DNA of 48,213 nt. It comes from Pseudomonadota bacterium. Its GTDB lineage: Bacteria; Pseudomonadota; Alphaproteobacteria; Reyranellales; Reyranellaceae. Location of the stretch: contig JAFEFF010000223.1 of assembly GCA_018240745.1 (NCBI GenBank), positions 1 to 48,213 on the forward strand. Reading direction: 5' to 3'. The notes beneath the pieces were generated by a model. That model ran no database searches and was not told where the DNA came from. It saw nothing but the letters and a program-made list of their open reading frames with translations. The position numbers were made by a program, and so were the translations under genes. Below are positions 42,093 through 48,213 of the stretch, in pieces (position 1 is the first letter of the stretch; the number at the start of each line of letters is the position of its first letter).

Positions 42093-43121
42093 ATGGTTTC
42101 AGCCCTAGATCGTCTCAGCTATGCGGCCCGCCAGACGGCCCGGGTGGCCTGGTACGCCGGCCACTATGCGGCGGGGCGGCGCCTGCTCAAGCCGATGCCC
42201 AAGCCCGACTTCCCGGTCGGGCCGACGCCGAGCCGGGCCGAGATGACGCAGGACATTCGTGCCCTGTTCGCGCGCGAATGGGACGATATCGAAGCCGGCC
42301 TCTTCCCCGCCCCGCGGGCGATCGGCACCGAGCCGGCCGAGGTCCTGCGCCGCAGCCTGCTCTATTTCCGCGACCTGCCCAGCGTCGACGCCCGCCGCCA
42401 CGGCAAGCTCGAGGGCGAGCTGCCGCCCGGGACCCAGGCCGACGGCCTGCCCGACTATTACCGGCAGAACTTCCACTTCCAGAGCGACGGCTGGCTCAGC
42501 GATCACTCGGCCACGATCTACGATACCCAGGTCGAGGTGCTGTTCACCGGCGCCGCCGACGTCATGCGCCGCCGCGCCATGAAGCCGATCGCCGAGTGGC
42601 TGGCCGGGCGCAACCAGAGGAGCTTGCGCGGCCTCGATATCGGCTGCGGCACCGGCCGGTTGCTCGCTTTCCTGCACGACGCCTGGCCCGGGCTGCGCTG
42701 GACCGGCCTCGACCTCAGCCCGCCCTACCTCGCCGAAGCCCGCCGCCTGATCGGCCGCACCGCGCGGGTGAAGCTGATCGAGGGCGCCGCCGAGAAGCTG
42801 CCGTTCGACGCGGCGAGCCTCGACCTCGTCGTGTCCTCTTTCCTGTTGCACGAGCTGCCGGCCGACGTGCGCCTCGCCGTGCTGAAGGAGATGGCCCGCG
42901 TGCTGAAGCCCGGCGGCCTCGTGGTGGTGGTCGATTCGATCCAGCGCGGCGACCTGCCGAGCTGGGACGGCCTGCTCGACCTCTTCCCGCACTATTTCCA
43001 CGAGCCCTACTACGCCGAATACGCCAACGGCAGCCTCGACGCGTGGGCCGGGGACGCCGGCCTCTCGCCCGTCGCCACCGAACGCGCCTTCCTGTCGAAA
43101 ATCGCCGCGTTCAGCCGCTAG
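42093..43121 (+). CDS. Class I SAM-dependent methyltransferase
   Basis: The 342-residue protein has the SAM-binding motif I GLDIGCGTGRLLAFL (about 183-197), motif II GLDLSPPYLAEAR, and LVVSSFLLHELPADVR plus LKEMARVLKPGGLVVVVDS. An N-terminal helical region of about 180 residues precedes the fold and is not familiar. The substrate is unknown. TATACT (42074-42079) is a possible -10 box 13 bases before the ATG, which would leave almost no leader. The longer open frame to 41988 overlaps argG and is not likely. Confidence 0.8.
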   Translation: MVSALDRLSYAARQTARVAWYAGHYAAGRRLLKPMPKPDFPVGPTPSRAEMTQDIRALFAREWDDIEAGLFPAPRAIGTEPAEVLRRSLLYFRDLPSVDARRHGKLEGELPPGTQADGLPDYYRQNFHFQSDGWLSDHSATIYDTQVEVLFTGAADVMRRRAMKPIAEWLAGRNQRSLRGLDIGCGTGRLLAFLHDAWPGLRWTGLDLSPPYLAEARRLIGRTARVKLIEGAAEKLPFDAASLDLVVSSFLLHELPADVRLAVLKEMARVLKPGGLVVVVDSIQRGDLPSWDGLLDLFPHYFHEPYYAEYANGSLDAWAGDAGLSPVATERAFLSKIAAFSR

Positions 43122-43156
43122 CGCGACGTCGCTCTTGGTCGAATCGCCCTTGGCGG

Positions 43157-43185
43157 GAGTCCACAGAGTCCACAAGAGTCCACTC
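43157..43185. repeat. Tandem GAGTCCACA repeats
   Basis: GAGTCCACA, GAGTCCACAA and GAGTCCACTC follow each other directly, and a related GAGTCCACGA lies nearby at about 43231-43240. The copies differ at their ends only. The role is unknown. Confidence 0.7.
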
Positions 43186-43282
43186 GGGTGTGGACCGGTT
43201 GGATGCCGATGGCGCAAGGGTTTCGGGCCAGGAGTCCACGAATCCAGCGATATCCCACCTTGAAAAAACACCTTCATTGGTG

Positions 43283-43333
43283 CGCGCCACTCCCGTGGCG
43301 CTCGGAAATCATGAGCGCCACGGGAGTGGCGCG
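43283..43333. repeat. Family B hairpin repeat, copy B2
   Basis: Arms CGCGCCACTCCCGTGGCGCT and AGCGCCACGGGAGTGGCGCG pair fully along 20 bases around the loop CGGAAATCATG. The outer GCGCCACTCC is shared with B1 and B3; the loop is unrelated to theirs. Confidence 0.75.
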
Positions 43334-43520
43334 GTCCGATGAGCATCATCATGCGCGCGATACTCGCATGACTACGCGCCGAACACCTATTACGGGCATT
43401 GGCTCGGGAAAAATGCCCGAAAACACGCGGCAAAATGAGGGGCCATTGCCCGCAATGACCTCGTCGCGAGCGCCCGATTCGTGACCTTCGAAAAAAGAAA
43501 ATCTGCGCGCCTGCGGTCAT

Positions 43521-43619
43521 GCTCCTCCGGACCGCGAGCCCCTGGCCTGAGCGGAGCCGAAGGCTCCGGCTCGCTCATGATTCATGAGGCGAGCCGGAGG
43601 CTCGCGGTCCAGAAGAGCA
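43521..43619. repeat. Family C hairpin repeat, copy C3
   Basis: Outer arm CCGGACCGCGAGCC pairs with GGCTCGCGGTCC, and inner arm GCTCCGGCTCGC with GCGAGCCGGAG. The loop holds TCATGATTCATGA. The left side carries about 22 extra bases (near CCTGGCCTGAGCGGAGCCGA), so this copy is asymmetric. The loop TCATGA and outer arm match C1 and C2. Confidence 0.75.
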
Positions 43620-43646
43620 GGACCCTCTGGCCCTTCGCCAAATAGC

Positions 43647-44039
43647 TTAAGGGGCGATCACCTCGGGCTTGACGGCCAGGGCTCGTGCACGACGGCGCAT
43701 TGCCGTGTCGAAAGTGACAAAGCAGTCGACATGGCTACTTGAAGAAAGATGAAGCGCATCGGCAAAGTCCATGCCCCGGCGGAACCAATCGACCGCCCGC
43801 GTGACGGCTGCCGCATCCTCGACCTCGACATTCGCGGTAGCGAGGATCGCTTCGATGGCCGATGCAATCGCCGCTCTCGACTCCCGATATGCGCCGCGCA
43901 TGACCCATTCGAACTCGACGATTACGCTCTTGGGAATGAAAATCGTATCGGTGGTCAACGCCTGTCGCGCCGCCTTGACCTGCTCCGCTTCGTCCTGAAC
44001 GAAAAGCAGAACGACGAGGTTAGTATCGACCGCGCGCAT
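43647..44039 (-). CDS. vapC: VapC-type PIN-domain toxin
   Basis: The 130-residue PIN-domain protein keeps the four acidic residues of the RNase site: D5 in VDTNLVV, E42 or E44 in VEFEWV, D94 in FADALHL and D111 in VTFDTAM. VapC toxins cut tRNA or rRNA and are held in check by VapB. The ATG at 44039 overlaps the end of the antitoxin frame by 20 bases, as usual. As the antitoxin is frameshifted, the toxin may be silent, harmless or held by another antitoxin. G+C content by eye is lower than in the surroundings. Confidence 0.85.
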   Translation of the reverse strand: MRAVDTNLVVLLFVQDEAEQVKAARQALTTDTIFIPKSVIVEFEWVMRGAYRESRAAIASAIEAILATANVEVEDAAAVTRAVDWFRRGMDFADALHLSSSSHVDCFVTFDTAMRRRARALAVKPEVIAP

Positions 44040-44279
44040 GTCGCCGCCGAACCTCTTCTACGATCGCAGCGTCCATCTCCTCGATCGTTCGAGTCGGCCC
44101 CTTGTATTTGAGGATGCCGGCCCAATCATCAATGGTGAGCTTCTTCTTTTCGACGGTCTTGAGCAGAACGCCTCGCCCCTTTCTTCCACGGTCAGGCGCG
44201 TCCCGGCCTTCCAGCGCCGCTTCTCGCGAAGCGCCTTCGGCAACACCACCTGCCCCTTGCTCGAGATCCTGGTCTCCAT
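44020..44279 (-). pseudogene. vapB: AbrB-type VapB antitoxin, split by a one-base frameshift
   Basis: The first half (from ATG 44279) reads METRISSKGQVVLPKALREK, a classic AbrB/SpoVT swapped-hairpin DNA-binding start, and stays in its own frame to near residue 38 (VEERGEA). The expected C-terminal half, VLLKTVEKKKLTIDDWAGIL then GPTRTIEEMDAAIVEEVRR, lies in another frame and ends at 44020. Loss of one G in the run GAGGCG|GTTCTG near 44170 explains the break. As read, the first frame ends at 44058 with 35 unrelated residues, so toxin binding would be lost. A sequencing error is possible. The operator palindrome upstream is intact. Confidence 0.75.
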
Positions 44280-44286
44280 GCGGAAA

Positions 44287-44300
44287 TCTTACAAGTAAGA
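44287..44300. promoter_or_regulatory. Probable vapBC operator, TCTTACAAGTAAGA
   Basis: A perfect 14-base palindrome, 6-bp arms around AA, lies 8 bases before the antitoxin ATG. AbrB-type antitoxins bind such sites to repress their own operon. It overlaps the likely promoter region between rlmN and vapB. Confidence 0.6.
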
Positions 44301-44309
44301 CCGCAGCCG

Positions 44310-45461
44310 TCAAAGGCGTACTCTCTCGCCCTTCGCCCGCACGCTCTCGCTCTTGAGCTGGCCGCAGGCGGCGGCGATGTCGCGGCCGCGCGGGGTGCGG
44401 ACCGGGGCGCTGAGGCCGCCGTCGTTGACGATCTCGGCGAAGCGATGGATGCGGTTGTTGGAGCTGCACTCGTAGGGCGCACCCGGCCACGGGTTGAACG
44501 GGATCAGGTTCACCTTGGCGTGGATGGGCTTCAGGATCCGCACCAGCTCGCGCGCGTCGGCGTCGGAATCGTTGACGCCCTTCAGCATGGCGTACTCGAA
44601 GGTGATGCGCCGGCTGTTCCTGGCGCCGGGATAGGCGGCGCAAGCGGCGAGCAGCTCCTCGATCGGCCACTTTTTGTTGATGGGCACCAGGGTGTCGCGG
44701 ATATCGTCGTTCACCGCGTGCAGCGACACGGCGAGGTTCACGTCCAGCACCTCGCCGACCTTCGGGATCATCGGCACGACGCCCGAGGTCGAGAGCGTGA
44801 TGCGGCGGCGGCTGAGCGCGATGCCCTGCTCGTCCATCGCGATCTTCAGCGCCGTCGCGACGTTGTCGAAGTTGTAGAGCGGCTCGCCCATGCCCATCAT
44901 GACGATGTTGGAGAGCATGCGCGTGGTCTCGGTCGGCGTCGGCCATTCGCCGTAGGAATCGCGCGCGACCATGAACTGGCCGACGATCTCGTCCGGCTCG
45001 AGATTGCGTACCAGGGCCTGCGTGCCGGTGTGGCAGAAGCTGCAGCTCAGCGTGCAGCCGACCTGGCTCGAGACGCACACCGAGCCGCGGTCCTCTTCCG
45101 GGATGTTGACCGTCTCGGCCTCGTTGCCGTCGGGGAAGCGCAGCAGCCATTTGCGCGTACCGTCGACCGAGCGCTGCTCGGTGACGATCTGCGGCCGCTC
45201 GATCACGAACAGCTCGGCGAGCCGGTCCCGCGTCTTCCGGGCGATGTTGGTCATCCGCCCGAAGTCGGTGACGCCGTGCCAGTAGATCCACTGCCAGACC
45301 TGGCGGGCGCGGAACGGCTCCAGCCCGGCCTCGACCAGCGTCGCCTTCAGCTCCTCGCGCGACAGGCCGACCAGGTTCCGGCGCAGGTCGTTGCGGCCGC
45401 GGAGCGGCTCGACGATCTGCAGGGGCCCCCTCTGGAGGGGATCTGGGGTCAGGACGGACAT
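44310..45461 (-). CDS. rlmN: 23S rRNA A2503 / tRNA A37 C2-methyltransferase RlmN
   Basis: The 383-residue radical SAM enzyme has the CxxxCxxC cluster motif at C136, C140 and C143 (CTLSCSFCHTG), the methyl-carrying C129 region SVCVSSQVG, and the second catalytic Cys in VRTPRGRDIAAACGQL. It methylates C2 of adenine 2503 in 23S rRNA and of A37 in some tRNAs. The start is set at ATG 45461; a GTG at 45506 would add 15 residues and no clear ribosome-binding site chooses between them. Confidence 0.96.
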   Translation of the reverse strand: MSVLTPDPLQRGPLQIVEPLRGRNDLRRNLVGLSREELKATLVEAGLEPFRARQVWQWIYWHGVTDFGRMTNIARKTRDRLAELFVIERPQIVTEQRSVDGTRKWLLRFPDGNEAETVNIPEEDRGSVCVSSQVGCTLSCSFCHTGTQALVRNLEPDEIVGQFMVARDSYGEWPTPTETTRMLSNIVMMGMGEPLYNFDNVATALKIAMDEQGIALSRRRITLSTSGVVPMIPKVGEVLDVNLAVSLHAVNDDIRDTLVPINKKWPIEELLAACAAYPGARNSRRITFEYAMLKGVNDSDADARELVRILKPIHAKVNLIPFNPWPGAPYECSSNNRIHRFAEIVNDGGLSAPVRTPRGRDIAAACGQLKSESVRAKGERVRL

Positions 45462-45495
45462 ATAGCGCTGAAATAGTGCATCGAACGTGCGCCCG

Positions 45496-46065
45496 CTAGA
45501 CCCCACGCTGCCACGCGTCGATCGCCGGGAAGCGATGAATGAAATTGAGGATATTGAGCGTCAGGTTGTCATGGATCAGCACCCCGGTGGCGATTTCGGC
45601 AATAACCGCCAAGGCCACGGTCGCCGGCCAGGGCAGCAGCCAGGCGAGCGTGAAACCGGCCATCATCGACACGGTGTCCATCAGCGAGTTGAGGATGCTG
45701 TCGCCGACATAGCCCGCCGCCAGCGCCTGCTTGCGATAGGCCTCGATGACGAACGGCGAGTTCTCCGCGATCTCCCAGGCGGCCTCCAGCCCGACCGCGA
45801 TCGCGAGACGCGCCAGCACCGGCGTGCGCGGCAGGGCGAGGTGCAGCAGGCCATAGAAGATCATGCCGTGGATGAAGTGGCTCGGCGTGTACCAGTCGAG
45901 CACCTGTTGCGACAGCTCCGGCGAATGGATGTCGCCAACCCACAGCCGGACGGTGCCGCAACTGCAGATCCAGACGCGGCCCATCAGGTGCAGGGCGACC
46001 GCCTGCCCGAGTATCAGGCCCAGCATCAGGCCGGCGACGACGCTCCAGGCGACACGGCTGGTCAC
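45496..46065 (-). CDS. DUF2585/UPF0314-family membrane protein
   Basis: The 189-residue protein has about five hydrophobic segments, and the start GTG at 46065 overlaps the stop of the SpoU methylase gene (GTGA). It matches my memory of the UPF0314 family, widespread in alphaproteobacteria. Motifs are VWICSCGTVRLWVGDIHSPE, DWYTPSHFIHGMIFYGLLHL and AAWEIAENSPFVIEAYRK. The CSC motif and conserved His/Glu residues may bind a metal, but no function is known. It lies downstream of a methylase gene and upstream of rlmN, both RNA methylation genes. Confidence 0.82.
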   Translation of the reverse strand: MTSRVAWSVVAGLMLGLILGQAVALHLMGRVWICSCGTVRLWVGDIHSPELSQQVLDWYTPSHFIHGMIFYGLLHLALPRTPVLARLAIAVGLEAAWEIAENSPFVIEAYRKQALAAGYVGDSILNSLMDTVSMMAGFTLAWLLPWPATVALAVIAEIATGVLIHDNLTLNILNFIHRFPAIDAWQRGV

Positions 46066-46634
46066 GCCTTGGTCTCTGTCCCTGCCCGAGCCCGCGCACG
46101 CATGCGCTGCTTGCGCCTGTAGATCGGGTCGCCGAACACCGGCAGCGGCGCCGGCTCGGTCGGGGCGCCCTCGGCGACCGGGCGCGGCGCATGCCGGCCC
46201 AGGCTCAGCAGCCGGTCGTACATGATCAGCGCCCCGGCCACGCCCAAGTTGACCGAGAAGGCCGTGGGAATTTTGACCACGTAGTCGCAGCGCGACTGTA
46301 GGTCCGCCGACAGGCCCTCGCGCTCGGAACCGAGAATGTACGCCGCCTGGCGCGGATGCCGGAACGACGGCAGCGCGATCGCATCGTCGGTGATCTCGAC
46401 GCCGACCAGCCGGCAGCCGAGCGGCAGGCGGAAGTCCTCGAGGCCTGCAAAATGGTAGGTCGGCACCGAGCGCGGCGTGTCGGAGGTATCGGCCTGGCCG
46501 CCCTCGCGCCTGTTGTACTGGGCCCGTACGGTAAAGACGAACGAGGCGCCGAAGGCGTGGGCGGTGCGGAACAGCGTGCCGACATTCACCGCCTTGCTGA
46601 TGCCTTCGACCCCGATGCCGAAATATCCTTTCAT
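46062..46634 (-). CDS. SpoU/TrmH-family RNA 2'-O-methyltransferase
   Basis: The 190-residue protein has the knotted SPOUT fold. Motifs are VNVGTLFRTAHAFGASFVF (motif 1), ILGSEREGL (motif 2) and KIPTAFSVNLGVAGALIMYD (motif 3). It should methylate ribose in tRNA or rRNA; the target is unknown. The ATG at 46634 matches the usual start M(K/R)GYFGIG. An ATG at 46667 would add 11 residues and overlap the divergent gene start. The C-terminal tail is Arg-rich. Confidence 0.85.
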   Translation of the reverse strand: MKGYFGIGVEGISKAVNVGTLFRTAHAFGASFVFTVRAQYNRREGGQADTSDTPRSVPTYHFAGLEDFRLPLGCRLVGVEITDDAIALPSFRHPRQAAYILGSEREGLSADLQSRCDYVVKIPTAFSVNLGVAGALIMYDRLLSLGRHAPRPVAEGAPTEPAPLPVFGDPIYRRKQRMRARARAGTETKA

Positions 46635-46668
46635 GACCGGGGAATTTGTAGCATGAACCAAGGTCATA

Positions 46669-47919
46669 ATGACCGTTCCCCAGCCGTTGGACGAGGTGCG
46701 CGCACAGTACGAGGCGCTGCCCTACCCGCCGCGCGACCCGCGCGAGGAGGCCCTGCGGCTGATCACCGGCACCCCGAGCCACATCCTCGAGGTCAACCAT
46801 TACCTGTTCGCCGGCCGGCTCAACTTCAACCGGCCCTTTCGCGCCCTGGTGGCGGGCGGCGGCACGGGCGACGCCTGCATCATGCTGGCCCAGCAGATGG
46901 TCGATCGCCGCTGCCCCGGCGAGGTCGTCTACCTCGACCTGTCGACCGCCTCGCGCGCGATCTGCGAGGCCCGTGCCAAGGCCCGCGGCCTGCGCAACGT
47001 CAACTTCCTGACCGGCTCCCTGCTCGACCTGCCGACGATGCCGATCGGCCGGTTCGACTACATCGACTGCACCGGCGTGCTGCACCACCTGCCCGACCCG
47101 GCGGCCGGCATGCAGGCACTGGCCTCGGTGCTGCAGCCCGAGGGCGGCGTCGGCATCATGGTCTACGGCCAGTACGGCCGCACCGGCGTCTATCCGATGC
47201 AGGAGATGCTGCGCACGCTGGCGCCGATGTCGATGAAGGTGAACGACCGCATCGCCATGGCCAAGCGGCTGATCCGCTTCCTGCCGACCACCAACCTGTT
47301 CCGCCGCAACCCCTACCTCAACGACCACGTGACGGGCGGCGACGCCGGCCTCTACGACCTGCTGCTGCACAGCATCGACCGCGCCTACACCGTGCCCGAG
47401 ATCGGCGACATGGCGGCGAGCGCCGGGCTGCGCGTCGTCGCCTTCCTCGAGCCGGTGCGCTACGAGCCCGCGACCTACATGAGCGATCCGGTGATCGCGC
47501 GGCAGGCGAGCTCGCTGCCGCTGATGGAGCGCGCCGCCTTCGCCGAGCGCCTGGCCGGCAACCTCCGCACCCATGTGTTCTATGCGACGCGCGCGGGCTT
47601 CGACACGGTGGCTCGGCCGGAGGACACGCAGTCGATCCCGGTGCTGCGCGAGATGGATGCGCAGAAGCTCGCCGCCAGCCTGCAGCCCGGCGCCCCGCTG
47701 ATCGCCAACCTCGACGGCTTCCCGTGGCGGGCCCAGCTGCCGGCGCTGGCGCCGCGCATCATCTCCCAGATCGACGGCCGCAAATCGGTGGCGGAGATCT
47801 ATACGGCGATGGGCGCCGAGGGCAGCCTGCCGCACTGGGACGACTTCTACGCCCAGTTCGAGGATCTCTACGTCAAGCTGAACGGCGTCAACCACCTGCT
47901 GCTGCGGTTCCGAACGTAA
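46669..47919 (+). CDS. SAM-dependent methyltransferase with extra C-terminal domain
   Basis: The 416-residue protein has the SAM-binding motif RALVAGGGTGDACIMLAQQ (about 58-76), DYIDCTGVLHHLPDP and a glycine-rich loop before strand 5. The first 50 residues begin EVRAQYEALPYPPRDPRE, which recalls a family of alphaproteobacterial methyltransferases. A region of about 80 residues at the end (ISQIDGRKSVAEIYTAMGAE...) resembles the PqqD-like winged-helix fold. The substrate is unknown. It diverges from the SpoU methylase gene with only a 34-base gap. Confidence 0.8.
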   Translation: MTVPQPLDEVRAQYEALPYPPRDPREEALRLITGTPSHILEVNHYLFAGRLNFNRPFRALVAGGGTGDACIMLAQQMVDRRCPGEVVYLDLSTASRAICEARAKARGLRNVNFLTGSLLDLPTMPIGRFDYIDCTGVLHHLPDPAAGMQALASVLQPEGGVGIMVYGQYGRTGVYPMQEMLRTLAPMSMKVNDRIAMAKRLIRFLPTTNLFRRNPYLNDHVTGGDAGLYDLLLHSIDRAYTVPEIGDMAASAGLRVVAFLEPVRYEPATYMSDPVIARQASSLPLMERAAFAERLAGNLRTHVFYATRAGFDTVARPEDTQSIPVLREMDAQKLAASLQPGAPLIANLDGFPWRAQLPALAPRIISQIDGRKSVAEIYTAMGAEGSLPHWDDFYAQFEDLYVKLNGVNHLLLRFRT

Positions 47920-47920
47920 G

Positions 47921-48020
47921 CGCTCGTCTTGCGCTGGGGGCGCGCCACTCCAGTGGCGCGATCTTCGGCTGGATCAACAAAGACGCGTCACTGGAGTGAC
48001 GCGCCCCCAGCACAAGAGCG
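47921..48020. repeat. Family B hairpin repeat, copy B3
   Basis: Arms starting CGCTCGTCTTGCGCTGGGGG and ending CCCCCAGCACAAGAGCG pair with a few mismatches; the inner stem CGCGCCACTCCAGTG pairs too. The loop ATCTTCGGCTGGATCAACAA is related, in reverse orientation, to the loop of B1. It lies between the convergent methyltransferase and sigma-factor genes, next to the sigma-factor stop. Confidence 0.8.
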
Positions 48021-48213
48021 TCATGCCCCGCGCGTCAGCCGACGCGCCATGAGCCGCCGTTCGGGGTCGGTGCGCGCCAGCGCCTGCGCCCGCTCGAAGT
48101 GTTGGCGGGCCTCGGTCACGCGGCCGAGCTCGTCCAGGAACACGCCGCGCGCCGCTTCGGCGTAGGGATTGCCAAATAGATCGGGCAGCACGGCGAGACC
48201 GGCGGCCGGCCCT
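48021..48213 (-). CDS. C-terminal end of an ECF42-type sigma factor (partial)
   Basis: The window ends inside this gene. The visible 63 codons read GPAAGLAVLPDLFGNPYAEA, then FLDELGRVTEARQHFERAQA and ERRLMARRLTRGA before the stop. The GPAAGLA start and the EAR-FERA-ERR-RRL pattern are what I know from the C-terminal TPR-like extension (DUF6596) of ECF42 sigma factors. The sigma-2 and sigma-4 domains lie beyond the right edge, so the call is a family inference from the tail only. Confidence 0.6.
   Translation of the reverse strand, partial: GPAAGLAVLPDLFGNPYAEAARGVFLDELGRVTEARQHFERAQALARTDPERRLMARRLTRGA

Larger units (their letters stand above)
43122..43646. other. Non-coding gap with tandem repeats and two hairpin repeats
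   Basis: No gene was found in this 525-base gap. It holds three 9-10-bp GAGTCCACA-type tandem copies (43157-43185), hairpin B2 (43283-43333) and hairpin C3 (43521-43619). Small open frames here show no protein-like features. Between the hairpins is plain sequence with lower G+C. Confidence 0.7.

Noticed and set aside
43157..43185. CRISPR-like array
   Set aside because: Repeats of 9-10 bases without spacers; no cas genes nearby.
43188..43484. Small open frames in the gap after the methyltransferase
   Set aside because: They cross tandem repeats and hairpin B2 and have no ribosome-binding sites or protein-like features.
45496..47895. Open frame of 799 codons on the - strand
   Set aside because: Only the last 190 codons (from 46065) look like a protein. 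The rest runs opposite the methyltransferase and SpoU genes with His/Arg/Asp-rich shadow sequence.
1..48213. Insertion sequences, integrases, tRNA or rRNA genes
   Set aside because: None was recognised by protein motifs or cloverleaf-like sequence on either strand.

Overview
The window is very G+C-rich, densely coded DNA from a bacterial chromosome. It is almost certainly alphaproteobacterial: it carries a phoR-pstSCAB-phoU-phoB cluster, glnK-amtB pairs, a UPF0314/DUF2585 gene and a CobW GTPase beside a WD40 gene, with many ATGA/TGATG gene overlaps. The abundant dispersed hairpin repeats recall genomes such as Reyranella or its relatives, but that genus is a guess. No rRNA, tRNA, CRISPR array or phage genes were seen.

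Layout. 1-7.7 kb (+): a membrane protein; an envelope-stress module (CpxP/Spy-like protein, OmpR-type regulator, histidine kinase) with a CpxR-type box in front; an acyl-CoA dehydrogenase; an EamA exporter; hisB-hisH. 7.8-11.5 kb: an islet, poorer in G+C by eye, with a small membrane protein and a Ser/Thr kinase with peptidoglycan-binding repeats, cut by one in-frame TAG. 11.5-15.5 kb (-): a DapC-like aminotransferase coupled to ftsK. 15.7-17.9 kb (+): a Tat-exported GH36 glycosidase. 17.9-21.4 kb (-): two tandem glnK-amtB pairs behind a sigma54-type promoter. 21.6-29.6 kb: a UbiH-family hydroxylase, an MFS carrier, CobW GTPase plus WD40 protein, a small coiled-coil protein and two tandem Bcr/CflA MFS genes. 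29.6-33.1 kb (+): a tightly overlapped moeB/thiF-dsrE-adenosine kinase-ampG operon. 33.2-40.7 kb (-): the complete phosphate regulon core with a three-repeat Pho box before pstS, then a rhomboid protease. 40.7-48.2 kb: argG, two SAM methyltransferases, a vapBC locus whose antitoxin is frameshifted, rlmN, a DUF2585 gene, a SpoU methylase, and the 3' end of an ECF42-type sigma factor.

The most distinctive feature is the set of palindromic repeats, grouped here as families A to E. They sit in many gaps between transcription units. Family A goes further: its sequence reaches into genes. One copy lies in frame inside the first gene, one supplies the N-terminus of the UbiH-like protein, and two supply the Shine-Dalgarno stretch (and once the ATG) of downstream genes. 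Two probable recent gene disruptions, the kinase amber codon and the vapB frameshift, deserve checking against raw reads.

How the genes work together: the Cpx-like module senses envelope stress and probably controls itself through the box at 1282-1296. PhoR/PhoB with PstSCAB/PhoU handle phosphate uptake and its signalling. GlnK/AmtB couple ammonium uptake to nitrogen status. hisBH, argG and the DapC-like enzyme belong to amino-acid synthesis. Function calls rest on motifs read by eye; no database search was run.
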